A stretch of DNA of 64,000 nt from Sipunculus nudus (lineage: Eukaryota > Annelida > Sipuncula > Golfingiida > Sipunculidae), in contig CM049308.1 of the NCBI GenBank assembly GCA_026874595.1, positions 79,902,124 to 79,966,123 on the forward strand, written 5' to 3'. Below the pieces are notes generated by a model that was not told the origin of the DNA, did no database searches, and saw nothing but the letters and a program-made list of their open reading frames with translations. Position numbers and translations under genes: made by a program. Positions 26,301 through 37,200 of the stretch are shown here, one piece after another; positions within the stretch are counted from its first letter, which is position 1, and every line of letters starts with the position of its first letter.

Positions 26301-26642
26301 CGAAAAAACAGGTGGACAGGGGTACTGGAACGGACTATAATGGGGAAGTAAGAGGCATGTCAATGTTATATCACCCTGGCATGTCATATGTTTATGTGAT
26401 TACTACTAATATGAGACGGTCCAGTCAGTTTAGACCCATCTTGGAAATGAAGACCGGATTCTATACTCGGGCCTTACGAAATGCTGGCCTTAAGGAGAAT
26501 CAGAAATCAGATAAAAAAACCGTCGCACAGTCTGTGAGTCACACTCACACTGTCAGTGTCACAGTGATGTTTTGCCTTGTTTACCAATTAGTACCTACCC
26601 CTTCTTTCCCTTCCCCTTGCCTTTTTTTCCTTTCTTGGGCAT
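8303..26642 (-). CDS. BBOF1: Basal body-orientation factor 1 (BBOF1/CCDC176-like), 12 coding exons
   Basis: Coding exons in transcript order: 26642-26599, 22254-22138, 21641-21518, 20807-20742, 20384-20241, 19696-19616, 18859-18789, 18344-18131, 17376-17105, 15823-15671, 8983-8807, 8432-8303. All have AG/GT borders, phases agree, and they sum to 1593 bases (530 residues), close to the vertebrate length. Start MPKKGKKGKGKGKK opens a Lys/Gly-rich tail (residues 1-25). A long coiled coil follows (about 30-390; DUF4515-type), including KEMNKVKRLAKNILDQRTEVE in exon 9. The C-terminal part has KIRTFNRSDHSTNSVF and ELTWEQKERVLRFLFAKMNG, which I recognise from BBOF1. The family sits at basal bodies and axonemes, keeps cilia oriented in multiciliated cells and supports sperm flagella. 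Intron 10 is 6.7 kb and intron 1 4.3 kb; both carry transposons. The assignment is from memory of the family. Confidence 0.93.
11674..14067 (-). mobile_element. Helentron-like non-autonomous element, family A, copy 1 (reverse)
   Basis: Read on the minus strand, it starts with a head hairpin (14067-14036; arms TAGCTCAGTTGACT and AGTCATGCTGGGCTA). A GTC/GTCC-rich tract follows, then imperfect ~145-bp tandem units carrying GACCTCAAAATCAATAGG-type sequence (about 13160-13870 on +). It ends in a CAGCTGAGC subterminal arm, the palindrome TGACCCATGGGTCA (11691-11678) and CTTG next to TT. It lies in BBOF1 intron 10 and has no coding capacity. Confidence 0.7.
16006..16250 (-). mobile_element. Short Helentron-like element, family F (reverse)
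   Basis: On the minus strand there is a head with CCTTGGTCTGCCAAAG (16246-16231), a pyrimidine tract (TTCTTTCTTCCGTC), a subterminal GGCCTTGGTGGAGGC and a terminal hairpin CAATTGCTTGGCAATTG (16033-16017). It ends CTTG next to TT at 16006. The layout matches the longer families at small size. The 101-codon open frame across it is incidental. Confidence 0.5.
21127..21480. repeat. Local ~188-bp tandem duplication in BBOF1 intron 3
   Basis: 21127-21310 and 21315-21480 share long stretches, including TATTTTCACATGAAACATTT and GTGTTTATCTATACACATAA, with scattered differences. The second copy ends about 38 bp from the exon 3 donor. Confidence 0.8.
23090..23310 (-). mobile_element. tRNA-derived SINE in BBOF1 intron 1
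   Basis: On the minus strand, a tRNA-like head near 23305-23245 has an A-box-like TAGTGTAATGGTTTAGG and a B-box-like AAGTTCAAATCCCG. The body includes CCACCCAGCAGTAGGAATG and GGACTAGCATCCCATCCAGG. Body motifs resemble the SINE at 39905-40200, so both probably belong to one diverged family. Confidence 0.65.
24470..25314. mobile_element. 845-bp non-autonomous DNA transposon with long TIRs
   Basis: The ends are inverted copies. The left begins GGGTCTATCTAAAACGCGG and the right, reversed, GGGATCTGTCTAAAACGCGG. Similarity runs about 130 bp inward, through CGGAGAATCCGCGGAGAG and TTTTTATATGCAATGATA to a TATATTACTC(A/G)TAACAT block. ATGTCAAC occurs directly outside both ends (24462-24469 and 25315-25322), giving an 8-bp target duplication, or 9-10 bp if the edge is shifted. 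Long TIRs with 8-10 bp duplications fit a Mutator-like MITE; hAT is the alternative. There is no transposase frame. It lies in BBOF1 intron 1. Confidence 0.87.
25710..26337. mobile_element. 628-bp TA-flanked MITE
   Basis: Left end TAGTCCGTTCCTGTACCCC and right end (reversed) TAGTCCGTTCCAGTACCCC are inverted repeats. They continue through TGTCCACCTG and TTTTTCGCGATTAT, and a second matching block, AGAGGAAAAAGCGTAATT, lies about 110 bp in on each side. TA lies outside both ends (25708-25709 and 26338-26339). This fits a Tc1/mariner-like or similar TA-inserting MITE. It carries ATGACGTCAT, a perfect CRE, near 26085 and ends only 262 bp inside BBOF1 intron 1. Confidence 0.82.
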
Positions 26643-26870
26643 CTTGGATTATACTGGGACACGCAACAGACCAGTCCAGTCGGATGATTTGCGCTAAAAT
26701 ATCCTCAGAGGAAACAACCCTGAACGAATTTTGTTTTTAAACTTCCTGGCGTTTATCCATCATGGCCGCTGTTACCTATGGCAACGGTATTTCCTACGAG
26801 ATGTTATTTGGAACGAGATCTACGTGGACTGGGCGATAATCCGTTGAGATGGGGTTGACAGGTACGCGGC
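26643..26870. promoter_or_regulatory. Probable shared BBOF1/ENTPD 5' region
   Basis: This segment lies directly upstream of the BBOF1 start and at the beginning of the gap before the plus-strand ENTPD gene. It holds an X-box, a CATGGCCGC motif (YY1-like) and less A/T-rich sequence than its surroundings. A donor-like GACAG|GTACGC at about 26857-26862 (+) could close a non-coding first exon of ENTPD, since the first ENTPD coding exon starts at an acceptor. No transcription start can be read from sequence alone. Confidence 0.45.
26771..26785. promoter_or_regulatory. RFX X-box, GTTACC-TAT-GGCAAC
   Basis: The 15-bp site matches the RFX consensus RYYNYY-N(1-3)-RRNRAC with both half-sites intact. 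It is 129 bp upstream of the BBOF1 ATG. RFX factors drive ciliary genes through such sites, usually within a few hundred bases of the start. Confidence 0.75.
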
Positions 26871-27540
26871 TTGATTGGCTTTCACAAACAACTCAAAATT
26901 TTTCGTTAATTAACAAGGGTTATTATGCCCTTTATGACTACTGCTAATAATTTTTATTGTGTCCACTTACTTATAAACAATCTAACTTAATACATTTGTT
27001 GAAGTATAGATCATAGAGCCAAACTCAATCTTATCGATATCACATAATTATCACTGAGTGTCAATGCACCAGGTCACAGTGTCAATATGTATAGATCAGT
27101 GAAGGAGTCGCTGACACAGTGTGTATGTGGCAATAACCCCTGATGACTTGTGATCTGTATCGATAGTCTATACCACGGCAGTATAGCCAATAAAATGTAA
27201 TTGTCAATTGGTCGCCAACAATAATTTGTTGTCCTTAATTAAATTTATAGAAAAAAAATATTGAATTTATAATGAACTATTTATTTTAAATTCATTATTT
27301 TTCTGTAATTTATTAGCTTAACACAACATTGATTAAATGTTAAAATTGGTCTCATTTATGTAAATTTCATTGAAGCCGTTCCTTATGGTTTGTATAAATT
27401 TGATATATATATATATTTATATATAATTTATTAAATTTTTCTTTGCATAATAAGCTTGAATAAGTGGATGCCCTATAATAATCACATTATCCAACCCTCT
27501 GTCTGTCCATCTGTTGTCTTTCTGTATGTCGGTCCATTTT

Positions 27541-28777
27541 TAGCTCAGCTGACTATAAGTCATCTGAGCTAAAGTCGTGGTCCATTGTCCGTCGTCCGTC
27601 CGTCTGTCTGTCCGGATGTCCATCCATAAGACTGGCATGTTTCAACACCATTGGACCTACGAATCTGAATTTCGCCGTACAGTTAGATGTCCCCAAATCT
27701 CCTACCATGCCAAAAATTAGGTCAATAGGACTTTGTTCCTTCGAGATATTAAGGAAAAACCTCAAATTTTTATTAGAAATCTATTTTCACACTTCAGGAC
27801 TGCCTAATATCAAAACCAATCATCTGGTTTTCTTCATATTTACCATAAATATTCCTCTATATAGTTCCTATGTACATGCCAGAAATTAAGTCAGTATTAA
27901 TTAATTTGAAAGAGTTATGGGCCCAAACATAACAGACTTTGTAAAAAAAACAGGAAAGATATTTGGTTACTTAAGACCAAAAGTGTTAAAGATAGGGACT
28001 TTTTTCAGTAATACAACTTTAATTGATCAAAATTTAATTGTATACCAAAAATTAGATCAAAATCTGTTATTTTTTTAAAATATTGGCAAAAATATAAAAT
28101 TGGTACCTTAAATTTTGCCCAAGTTTGACCATGGCACCTTTTTTTCCTGTAAGTACTGTGGATTTAATTTATAAAGCATGTTTTTGTTAACATTTTGTCT
28201 AATAACACCAAAAATTTGAAACCAGTTGATCAAAATCTGTCGATTTTATTCAAGTTTTCAAACACCATGTCACATCAAGTTGACATCAAGCTAGTGTTAT
28301 GCAGTTTGCTAGAGCTCAGCTCCCCAGCTTCAGCTCTAAGTTCCTTAAATTTGGCATACAGTTAGATGTCTCCAAAATCCCCTACCATGCCAAGAATTTG
28401 ATCACTAGGACTTAATTCCTTCGAAATATTAATGAAAAACTTCATTTTTCCATTAAAAACCCATTGTTACACTGTAAGACTGCCTAATATCAAAACCACT
28501 GATCTGACTTTGATCATATATAATATACATATTTTTCTATTCATTTGCTATGCACATGCCAGAAATGATGTCAGTATTGGGTAATTGTTAATAAAATAAA
28601 TGAAATCAATCCTCTTCCCTGTCTCCAAAGATACTATCAAAATCATACATAAGCTAAACACCAACAACTCATAATAAAGCTTATATTTATTACCACACAA
28701 AACAAGCATGTGCCTCTTTCCCAAATCATTTTTTTATCATATATAACAGCTGAGCGCCGTGACCCATGGGTCCCTTG
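27541..28777 (+). mobile_element. Helentron-like non-autonomous element, family A, copy 2
   Basis: The head hairpin at 27541-27571 has arms TAGCTCAGCTGACT and AGTCATCTGAGCTA (13 of 14 pairs). A (TCCG/TCTG)n tract follows (27587-27615). Internal repeated blocks include AGTTAGATGTC(C/T)CC and TGCCTAATATCAAAACCA(A/C)T. It ends with CAGCTGAGC, the palindrome GACCCATGGGTC (28761-28772) and CTTG next to TT. Confidence 0.8.
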
Positions 28778-31689
28778 TTTTTCCTGATGATAACATCAGT
28801 TTGTGTTTGGTGAGGCATGTGTCAGAGAGATATAAGAGAGTTCCATTAACAGTTATACAAAACTAAGGTCAATTCTGACATTTTCCCATCCATTGGGAAA
28901 TGATTCACCTGCTTAAATCAGATCTTCAAGGTTTAATCACACTAATCATGTAGATTCCACATTATAACATAGTCCCTTTGAAGACCTCTATTGCTGTTAC
29001 ATGGGTAATTAGCAGTGAGTGACCACTGGGCTGGTGACAGTCAGTTAGTCACTCCAGCCCTGGATTGGCACAGTATGGGGAGCATCTCAAAATGGCAGTT
29101 CCGACAGAGAACATTTATTGTGAATAACTATTATTCCATTTATTGCAGTTATATTGTATCCTCATTTACTGGCCCCTAACATCTGAGTCAGGCTTTTAAT
29201 GACCTGTAGATAACCCAACATATGGCAAATGCTGGCATATTGCCTTTCAGTGTCCTTTTATGGTATCATAACACTGATTCAGTGCGCATGCTGCTTCTTG
29301 AATGTTTGAATCATTTAACTTTATTCAGAGAATGAACCCTCTTAAGAATTTCATTGTTCTCTTGATGTACTGTTTTTAACTGGTATATTTATTTTTATTT
29401 TGTAAAAAAAAACAATTAATAATGGAGGAACAACATACACCAAAACAAATTCGACAAATTATTGGCTTCTAACTAAATTAATGCACTTAAAATTTGATTT
29501 GCTGTAAATAATTTTCCTTGCGAAATGAAAAGGGCCCCTATAAATTCATTCACACAATTACAGGAAGGTGCAATTTTACCATCTTTATTATGTTACCATT
29601 CCTGTTGGTGTTACTAAGCTATAGCATGTGTTTGTAGTATATATCAGGTTTTTTTTTTTAGCTGATAAGAGATGGTCCCCCACTGAATGGGTGGGGGTGC
29701 CCCCATGACAGGACTGCTGTTATGTCATTTAGGAACTAATAACTCTGCCCAGCTAAGCTGAAATGGACTGTAGTACAGATACAGATGTATTATGCTGATC
29801 ATAAAAAAATTGTCTTGCTTGAAACCACATTTGTTATAACTTAAGAAAGTTTTCTTGATGGGCAGTATTTAGCATTGTGTTTAAGGTATTAGACTTGAGA
29901 GCAGGATGCTCTCAGGTCAAAGTTCAAGCCCTTACAGCCAAATGCTCCAGTGTCTTTATGACAAGTAATCTAGACTAGAGCTGGGATGATACCAGTTTTT
30001 AGATCATGGTAATAATTGATTATGGTATATCATGAAATCATAATACATGTATCAGTATATGTCACGGGAACTCCAGTCTTGTCAGTACTGTTTGTCATAT
30101 TTCCTGGGCTACCTGTAATCTTCCAGATCCCCAGACTATTCGAAGAACACGTATAGTTCTGTCAGTTATTTTGAATGAACCAATATCCATATAATTTTTA
30201 TATAATAATGATTACTTCTATATAGAATGTAATGTGAGTCATTATAGATTAATGTTATCCTTGTAAAATAAATGATTTTCTGAACACAGAAGACCCTGGT
30301 AATGCCATTATCTTCGGGTAATAATCCTAAAAGGGAATGTTTATGTACCAAAACTGGAGACAAAATTGCATACCTTGATATCAGAATAATACAAAATGAT
30401 GTAACATTTGTCAAATATTGTTATAATTCTGCACATATATATGTTATCGTCCAAGATGTAATTCAGTGGCAACTTTTTTGTGGTAAAAAGATTTTATATT
30501 GATTTAAAAATGCAAAATACTTGAGTATTGAATATTATATTTTATAGTACAGATGTTAATTTGCATTCCAGCAATTGAAACTATTTTCATGGTCTTCCTT
30601 GGAAGCACCGGTAATGGTATTTATGTCTTGGTAAGAACAACCCCTTCCATAATTCATATGTTTTGATACTACTTTCGTTAGTGTAGTTTATCAGAACCAG
30701 TTCCTTATGTAAATGTACCTGGATGGCTGAAACACCTGCAATCATTATCAAGCTTTGATCTCATTCCTTTACCTTTCCACAGTATACCATGATGAATAAA
30801 TCAATAATAGTATGTTTTGCAAAATTGTGATTTTCAAGTGATCTTATTTCCTTTTTTTTGGTTAAATAAGTTAGCAATACACAAAAATAGTAGTTCCTGA
30901 TCAAGAATAAACTTTCATTCTAAGTTTAATTTTTACCAGTTTGTAATACCCAAAGGGATCCTTAATTGAATTAGTATGTGATTTTTTAGGATAACCCTGT
31001 TCACTGCTGCACTGTACAAATGCACAGCCTCTAATTCCAGTGAAAATAATAAGGTTTGCAAGAAGGGCTGCTGGTTCAGTGATACTTGACTGTCACAGTA
31101 AAAAAAAAGTCAAGAACTGTAACTTTTATTTCCATTATGAAAGTATGACTTTATTCATGCTTCAGTTTATGACTTTTTCCATTTTATTTTTCTATCTATG
31201 TTTGTGACTTTATCTTGTTAATTTATTTCCCATTCACCCATTGTGATATAAAGTTAAATATTACATGTGCGTATATTTATTATACAATGTTAATATTTGG
31301 CCATTGGCTGAAAAGCTGTGTCTGACAGCCCTGCATTAAGTGTCTCCTTTTCCATACAAGACAGGTTACATAGGGAAGTGTTTAGTGGTCAGAAATGTGG
31401 TGGACAGCATCTTATTGACTATTCACTACATGCTTAAAGGGATCATATCAGATGCATTATTGATTACCAGTATTCCATGTGTTTGTTAACATTGAATTTA
31501 ATGTATTGTTTGGAAATAATGATTTGAGCAGTTTGGTGTGGGAAAAAAAGGAACTGACTTGAAATTTAAATTATTATATACCGCTACTTGGTATGTACTG
31601 TATCATGAACAAATTTAATTTTTATCATGATACATGTCATTTTATGATATATTTTACAGCCCTGTTTGCAACCAGACCAAACATTTATA

Positions 31690-31815
31690 GTCCTCCCGCT
31701 ATAAGGAGGGACAAATAAAATGGCCCACTTCTGTCCTTCTGTCCTGCCCCATCACTGATGCCAAACTTTCCTAGTTAGCATATGGTGGGGGACTATTTAT
31801 GCCTCTAGGTCCTTG
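31690..31815 (+). mobile_element. Short Helentron-like element, family E
   Basis: The head has GTCCTCCC facing GGAGGGAC, then a TGTCC-rich tract. The tail has GTGGGGGACT, roughly complementary to the head, a small CCTCTAGG hairpin and CTTG next to TT. At about 130 bp it is the smallest example in the window. Confidence 0.5.
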
Positions 31816-32320
31816 TTAGAACATTTATTAAATAAATTGTTTGTTTAATCATAAGACAGCTTATAACCATGTAAGGTTTTCTTAACATGGTCGGTTTGCT
31901 TTCCTTTTATTCAGGAGATAATCACTTTTGTCATTAAAGAGTGTGACAAGTCATAACATGCTTATGGCTGCCATTTCCATGGTTGCCATTATGACAGCAT
32001 GCCAATAATAACCCAGCTGTTACAAGATGATCCATCACTTGTGGCTTAAAAGTTATTGTTGCTGGTAGCATCTGTTAATTAATTCAGTTATTTGATTGGT
32101 TAATGAGACAGCCGTCTTACAATTGTAAGTATAATGGACTGCTGTTTCTTCTAAATTTGAAAATTAACTTACTGACCATGCATCTGAAATGCTCATACAA
32201 GTAAAATCATCAAGAGTGGTTTTGTAGTTCAGATTTTATGAAAGGGCTTTTAGTGATAATTGATCTAAATAAAACCTGTAAAGTCTTCATGACTGAGTTG
32301 AAATTTTATTATCCTTTTTT

Positions 32321-33347
32321 AGCCCTCAGCCCTTAGGCTGATGGGCTATTGTCGTCACCCAAGCTGTCCGTCCGTCCGTCCGGCGTCCGTTAACTTTTAC
32401 CTTGTGAGTGGGATATCTTGAAAAGGATTCATCATCAGAATTTCATTTCCTTGGTAAAGATGTATATCGACAAACTCTCGGTCAAGTTCGAAGATGGGTG
32501 ACCTTGACCTATTTTTCAACATTTTAGAGCTGATTATAGAAAAACACTTAGATGCTTATTACTCAGGAACCATTTGGTGGATTTTCACAAAACTTACTTG
32601 GATTATTGGGACTGATAGTTGGAACCTGCTTCACAAGTTTGGTGGCGCCACCTACAATTTCTGATTTTTAATGAACTTTTATCCGATTTTTCAACTTTGG
32701 GCTTGTGAGCGGGATATCTCTGAAAGGATTCACCATAGGAATTTTATTTTTTCGGTGAAGATGTATATTGACAAAATCTAGGTCAAGTTCAAAGATGGGT
32801 GACCTTGACCTATTTTTTATGTTTTAGAGCTAATTATAGAAAAAACATTTAGAACCTTATTTCTCAGGAACCATTGGGTGGATTTTCACAATACTTACTA
32901 TGATCATAGGGACTGATGGTCTGTAACTGCTGCACAAGTTTGGGGGCGCCACCTACAATTCCTGATTTTTAATGAATTTTTCTTTGATTTTTCAACTTTG
33001 GCCTTGTGAGCGGGTTATCTCTAAAAGGATTCAATAGGAAATTTATTTCTTTGGTGAAGATGTATATCGACAAAATCTAGGTCAAGTTTGAAGTTTGGTG
33101 ACCTTGACCTACTTTTCAAGGTCACAGAGCTTATAATAGAATAAAACTTAGAAGCTTATTTTTCAGAAAGCATTTGGTGGATTGTTATGAATCGTGGTAC
33201 ATACCTCTCCATTTTAAATTTACAACTGAGACATGTACAGATATACATTCATGTGAGAACAGATATTTAGTACTTGTTATTATTAGCACCTCTAAACACT
33301 GTTCTTTTGGCTGAGGGCTTTTGTCAGCTTCTGCTGATATTCTAGTT
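32321..33347 (+). mobile_element. Helentron-like non-autonomous element, family B, copy 1
   Basis: The head hairpin at 32321-32347 pairs AGCCCTCAGCC with GGCTGATGGGCT. A (TCCG)n tract follows at 32366-32390. About three ~300-bp units follow, each with CTTGTGAG(C/T)GGG(A/T)TATCT and TTGACCTA. The tail carries GGCTGAGGGCT, complementary to the head, then hairpin TCAGC-TTCT-GCTGA and CTAG next to TT. Confidence 0.8.
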
Positions 33348-34251
33348 ATAAGAACTATTTTAGTATACAAGTATTCACCAACAATTATTTAATTATAACC
33401 CCAGTAATTACTAAATTTACCAAGTCACAGGTAAATTTCACTTTTGAGACTGATATACCATAGTTAACATGCAAGGTTGAACACTAGAATTCAATAATGG
33501 TGTTTCACTCCCAACCCTTCAACTCTAAATTTTATGATTTCAAACAAAACATAATGTGTTTTATAAATGACTTGAGAAATGCATACACATATATATTCTT
33601 GTGTGTGGGTGTAATATGTTGGATATTTTTGCTAATTTGATAAGATTTGAACAAACTATACTAAAACAATAAGGTAACAACTATAGTAAAAAAATTAATA
33701 AGAAAGGGATAAAGGGTTCACACTATTTAAGACAAGCCTGTTATGTTAAATCTAGCTGTATAAGAAGCTGTATAAATATGTACAATAAATTGTATAGATA
33801 TAAGTATTTTTTTTTTATAAAAAGCTTTAATAGAAAGTTAAGTCTTGATTATTTATCTAATCTATGTTTTCTTATTATTATTTACTGTTTACAGGCTCAC
33901 TAAAGCACATGAAATTGGCTTCTAAAACTCCCTAATATGGCCAGATTCTCTCAGGTCACAAATATGGCATATTTAATGATATGTTTCAAAGATTCTTAAT
34001 AACCTTAAGCAAACTCTTAGAGTAAAAACTGAAAATATGGTAAAGATACAACAACAGCTGACAAAGATATTGCCTGTAATGTAAATGTGAATTGTGTCAG
34101 AATTTTTCAGGAAAAATAAAATAAATGTGAACAGGAAAGGGGTTTAAAAGGTGATTTTGCATAATACATGTACATGACATGCAAGGTTTGTCTTGAAGTT
34201 AAATTAATCACGTATTTATGTTATTTATATTTCATTTATTTGCAGGCTAGG

Positions 34252-37200
34252 ATGGAAATTTCGTTCCTGGTGGTGTTTCTGACAGGTTTGCTGGTGTACC
34301 TTTACATGCGCAGAATGCGGTATACAGGAGAATCCCGCGGTAAAATCATCTCCATACTGCTGGTGACGGCAGCCATTTTATTCGTCGTTTATGTATCCAG
34401 CAAGAACAACTTGTTTGGGTCTTTTAATAATAAACCCTATCCAGAAGATTATGCTCGACATATTGGAATTACGACACCCAAACCTGTTTACGCCAGGAAT
34501 CAAATTTTTTATGGTATTGTGTTTGATGCTGGCAGCACTGGAAGCAGGATACATGTTTATGAATTCAAATACGTAGCACCAAGTAAGTACATTCCATGTA
34601 TGCATGCTTTAATAATTAAATTATTCAGGAAAAGGGCCACAGGCCCAAAGTTCCAAAAATTTCAATAAATATTCAGTTAAATACATCAACACAATGTAAG
34701 GTAGCAGTCTTATATTTTCTAATAAACAATGCCTTTAACACAACTAACATAACTGCATACCTACATACACTATGTATCTATTTACCCATGATTTTTATGA
34801 TCTAATTTATGATCTAATTATATGTTAAATAAACTTGTGTATTATATATTTATGATATATAAAAAAATGGCTGAATATGGTAATACCATTATAATGGTTA
34901 TATTTTTGTGATCTGACAGGGCTTAAGAATCAGTGGTGTCCTTTGCTGTATGCTGAGACTGAAGAAATTAGTATTTTAGAGAAAAATAGGTTATTCTTAC
35001 AGACAAACTTGATATATATATATATATATATACTGTTCAGTACTCACAATTTTATTTATTTGTAAAGTTGTTCTTCAGTTCAGTTGATTTATTGCAGAAC
35101 CATCTGAAAACTGGTAATGATTTTGTTTTATCTAAAATTTAGTATGACTGAATAAAAGAAATATTCTGACTATTGCATTAAACTGCCTAATTCAACTTAT
35201 TAATTGACCCGGAAGTAAATTTGTTCAACCTTTTTTATTTTTCTGTGTCTTGTTTCAGACATACCATACAAGCTTGTGTCAGAACTGTTTGAAAAGACTA
35301 AACCTGGATTGTCGTCATATGCAGAAAACCCACAGTTGGTAAGTCAGCTGAATGTATACTTGACATGCATTGAGTTACAGTGGTCCTTACAAAGCAATTT
35401 TTAAGAGCAAGTTAGCAGTTCAATAGAACCTGTTTATACAGACATCTGTCTGTCACAGACCCCTCTCAAATGCAGACACTTGATATGTGGTCTATTGAAA
35501 AGCAGATTGTGAGTTTTGTAGCTTCTCTATTATGGCCACATCCTCTATAACCCAGGTTCCAGTAGTGTCTCTCTATTAATCTAATATAATAGTACAATGG
35601 TACAATGAATATTGGAAATATTTTGGCAACAGAAATGAAGCCTCGCTATGTATATTGTGGTGCTAAATATTTGGTCTTGGTTGTCACACCAACCACACAT
35701 ATATTTCATGGGAACTTTCATGTAAAAGTCCAAAATGATCACACTGTCTAGGGATTAACAAAACACAGGTTTATTCTGAAAATGTCCAACAATTGGCCTT
35801 CACCACTGTAGATTGGCTCCATTCTCACATTACAATTCTTCAACAGTCCTTTGGCTTTCACCTGCCACTAACTGGCTTCAGCTTCATAAATACACAGTCC
35901 ACAAAACTTCTAATGTCCTCCTCAGCTAAATAAACACAATCTCCTAGGACCAAAACCTGTCCTAATGTGGTACTTGAAATAATATCCTGTCTGGTGCAAA
36001 TGAAACATCTCATAACTGGTTTGACTGCATAGAATTTGCGACTGACTCTCACCCCATGGCTTTGAAGCCAGCTTCTATATATATTTCTGCCCGCAAAGAA
36101 ACTTTGGGAAAATTCTAGTAAAAAAATATTCTACAGACTCTTCTATTTGGAAATTACCAGGTAAGCCTCCCAGAAGCATCTAGACCTCCAGAATCTTCTG
36201 TCAGCCAATCATAACAAACAATAGTCTAGTAAGTTCCATGGCTTGACACATAAACAAAGCGATCTACTAATCAACACAACCAGTGATAAAGATAAACACA
36301 ACACTATCAAATATTATCAACTACGTTTCCCTGACTATATCTTGTTATCCTATGGGGCTCTCATTTAACCTAACCTGACCTGATAAATACATTTTTGTCA
36401 TTGGTGTTTAATGTGTGTAAGGTTTAAGAAGACAAATGCAATAAAAAATGTTTAACTTATTTGAAGTGTGTATTACATTCCGTCTTTCTCTCTTTTTGTC
36501 ACTTATATATTGCAAATTACAAACTATCTATATTTAAATTATTTGATAGGTTTAGTGCATAATATTTTCATTTGTATTTTGTACCACATGTTTAACATTC
36601 TTTTTTTTTTTCTTAGGGAGCTAATTCATTAAAAGAAATGTTGGATCATGCAAAGTCAAAAATTCCAAAGGAACAGTGGAGCAGCACTCCGATCGAGCTG
36701 AAAGCAACAGCAGGTCTCCGTCTGCTGGGTCCACAGAAGTCTGAAGCCATCCTAGCTCAGGTACTGAACTGTCCGAATTATAAAAAGAAACTCATTTTGT
36801 CATAAAAGTTTTGCATAAAAATCACAACCCTCCTTGTCACAGATACTTTAATATCTTTTTTTTTGTGGTATTTGGTTGAATTATGAAAGGGATTTAATTA
36901 TTACAGATGCTAAAATTCTTCTTCAAATATAACAAATTAAAGAAGATTACTGAAAAGTCACAGCCAAGCTTGCCACATGGACTGGAATACAATCAGAGCC
37001 GGCTTGTGTTTGAATTATTTAAGGAATCTAACTATTAAATATTGTATTTTTTTTTCAATATTAAACATCTCTCTTTGAATTATTTTTTTTTTAATTTTAT
37101 TTAAAAAACCTCTGTAGGTATATGTAAGATCTAAAAGAAATAACACAATTTGTTCTTTGTCATTACAGTAATGTTGCTTTTTTTAAACTTTTCCTTCTGG

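Larger units (their letters stand above)
26871..34245. other. Region between the BBOF1 promoter and the first ENTPD coding exon
   Basis: No complete coding exon is supported here. It probably is the ENTPD first intron plus upstream DNA. It contains three Helentron-like insertions (27541-28777, 31690-31815, 32321-33347), otherwise A/T-rich unique sequence. A G-rich/C-rich inverted pair lies near 29675-29706. Confidence 0.5.

Noticed and set aside
26312-26740. Plus-strand 142-codon open frame
   Set aside because: It overlaps the end of a MITE and lies antisense to BBOF1 exon 1, with no family resemblance or splice support.
29880-29950. Possible tRNA-like sequence with AAAGTTCAAGCCC
   Set aside because: Only a B-box-like word is convincing; no cloverleaf or clear A-box.
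34168-34251. Upstream ATG extending the ENTPD frame by 28 codons
   Set aside because: The extension runs through the polypyrimidine tract and acceptor before 34246, so it is intronic.
35700-36360. Possible exon or element in ENTPD intron 2
   Set aside because: A 64-codon minus-strand frame is present, but there is no family match, no splice chain and no defined repeat ends.
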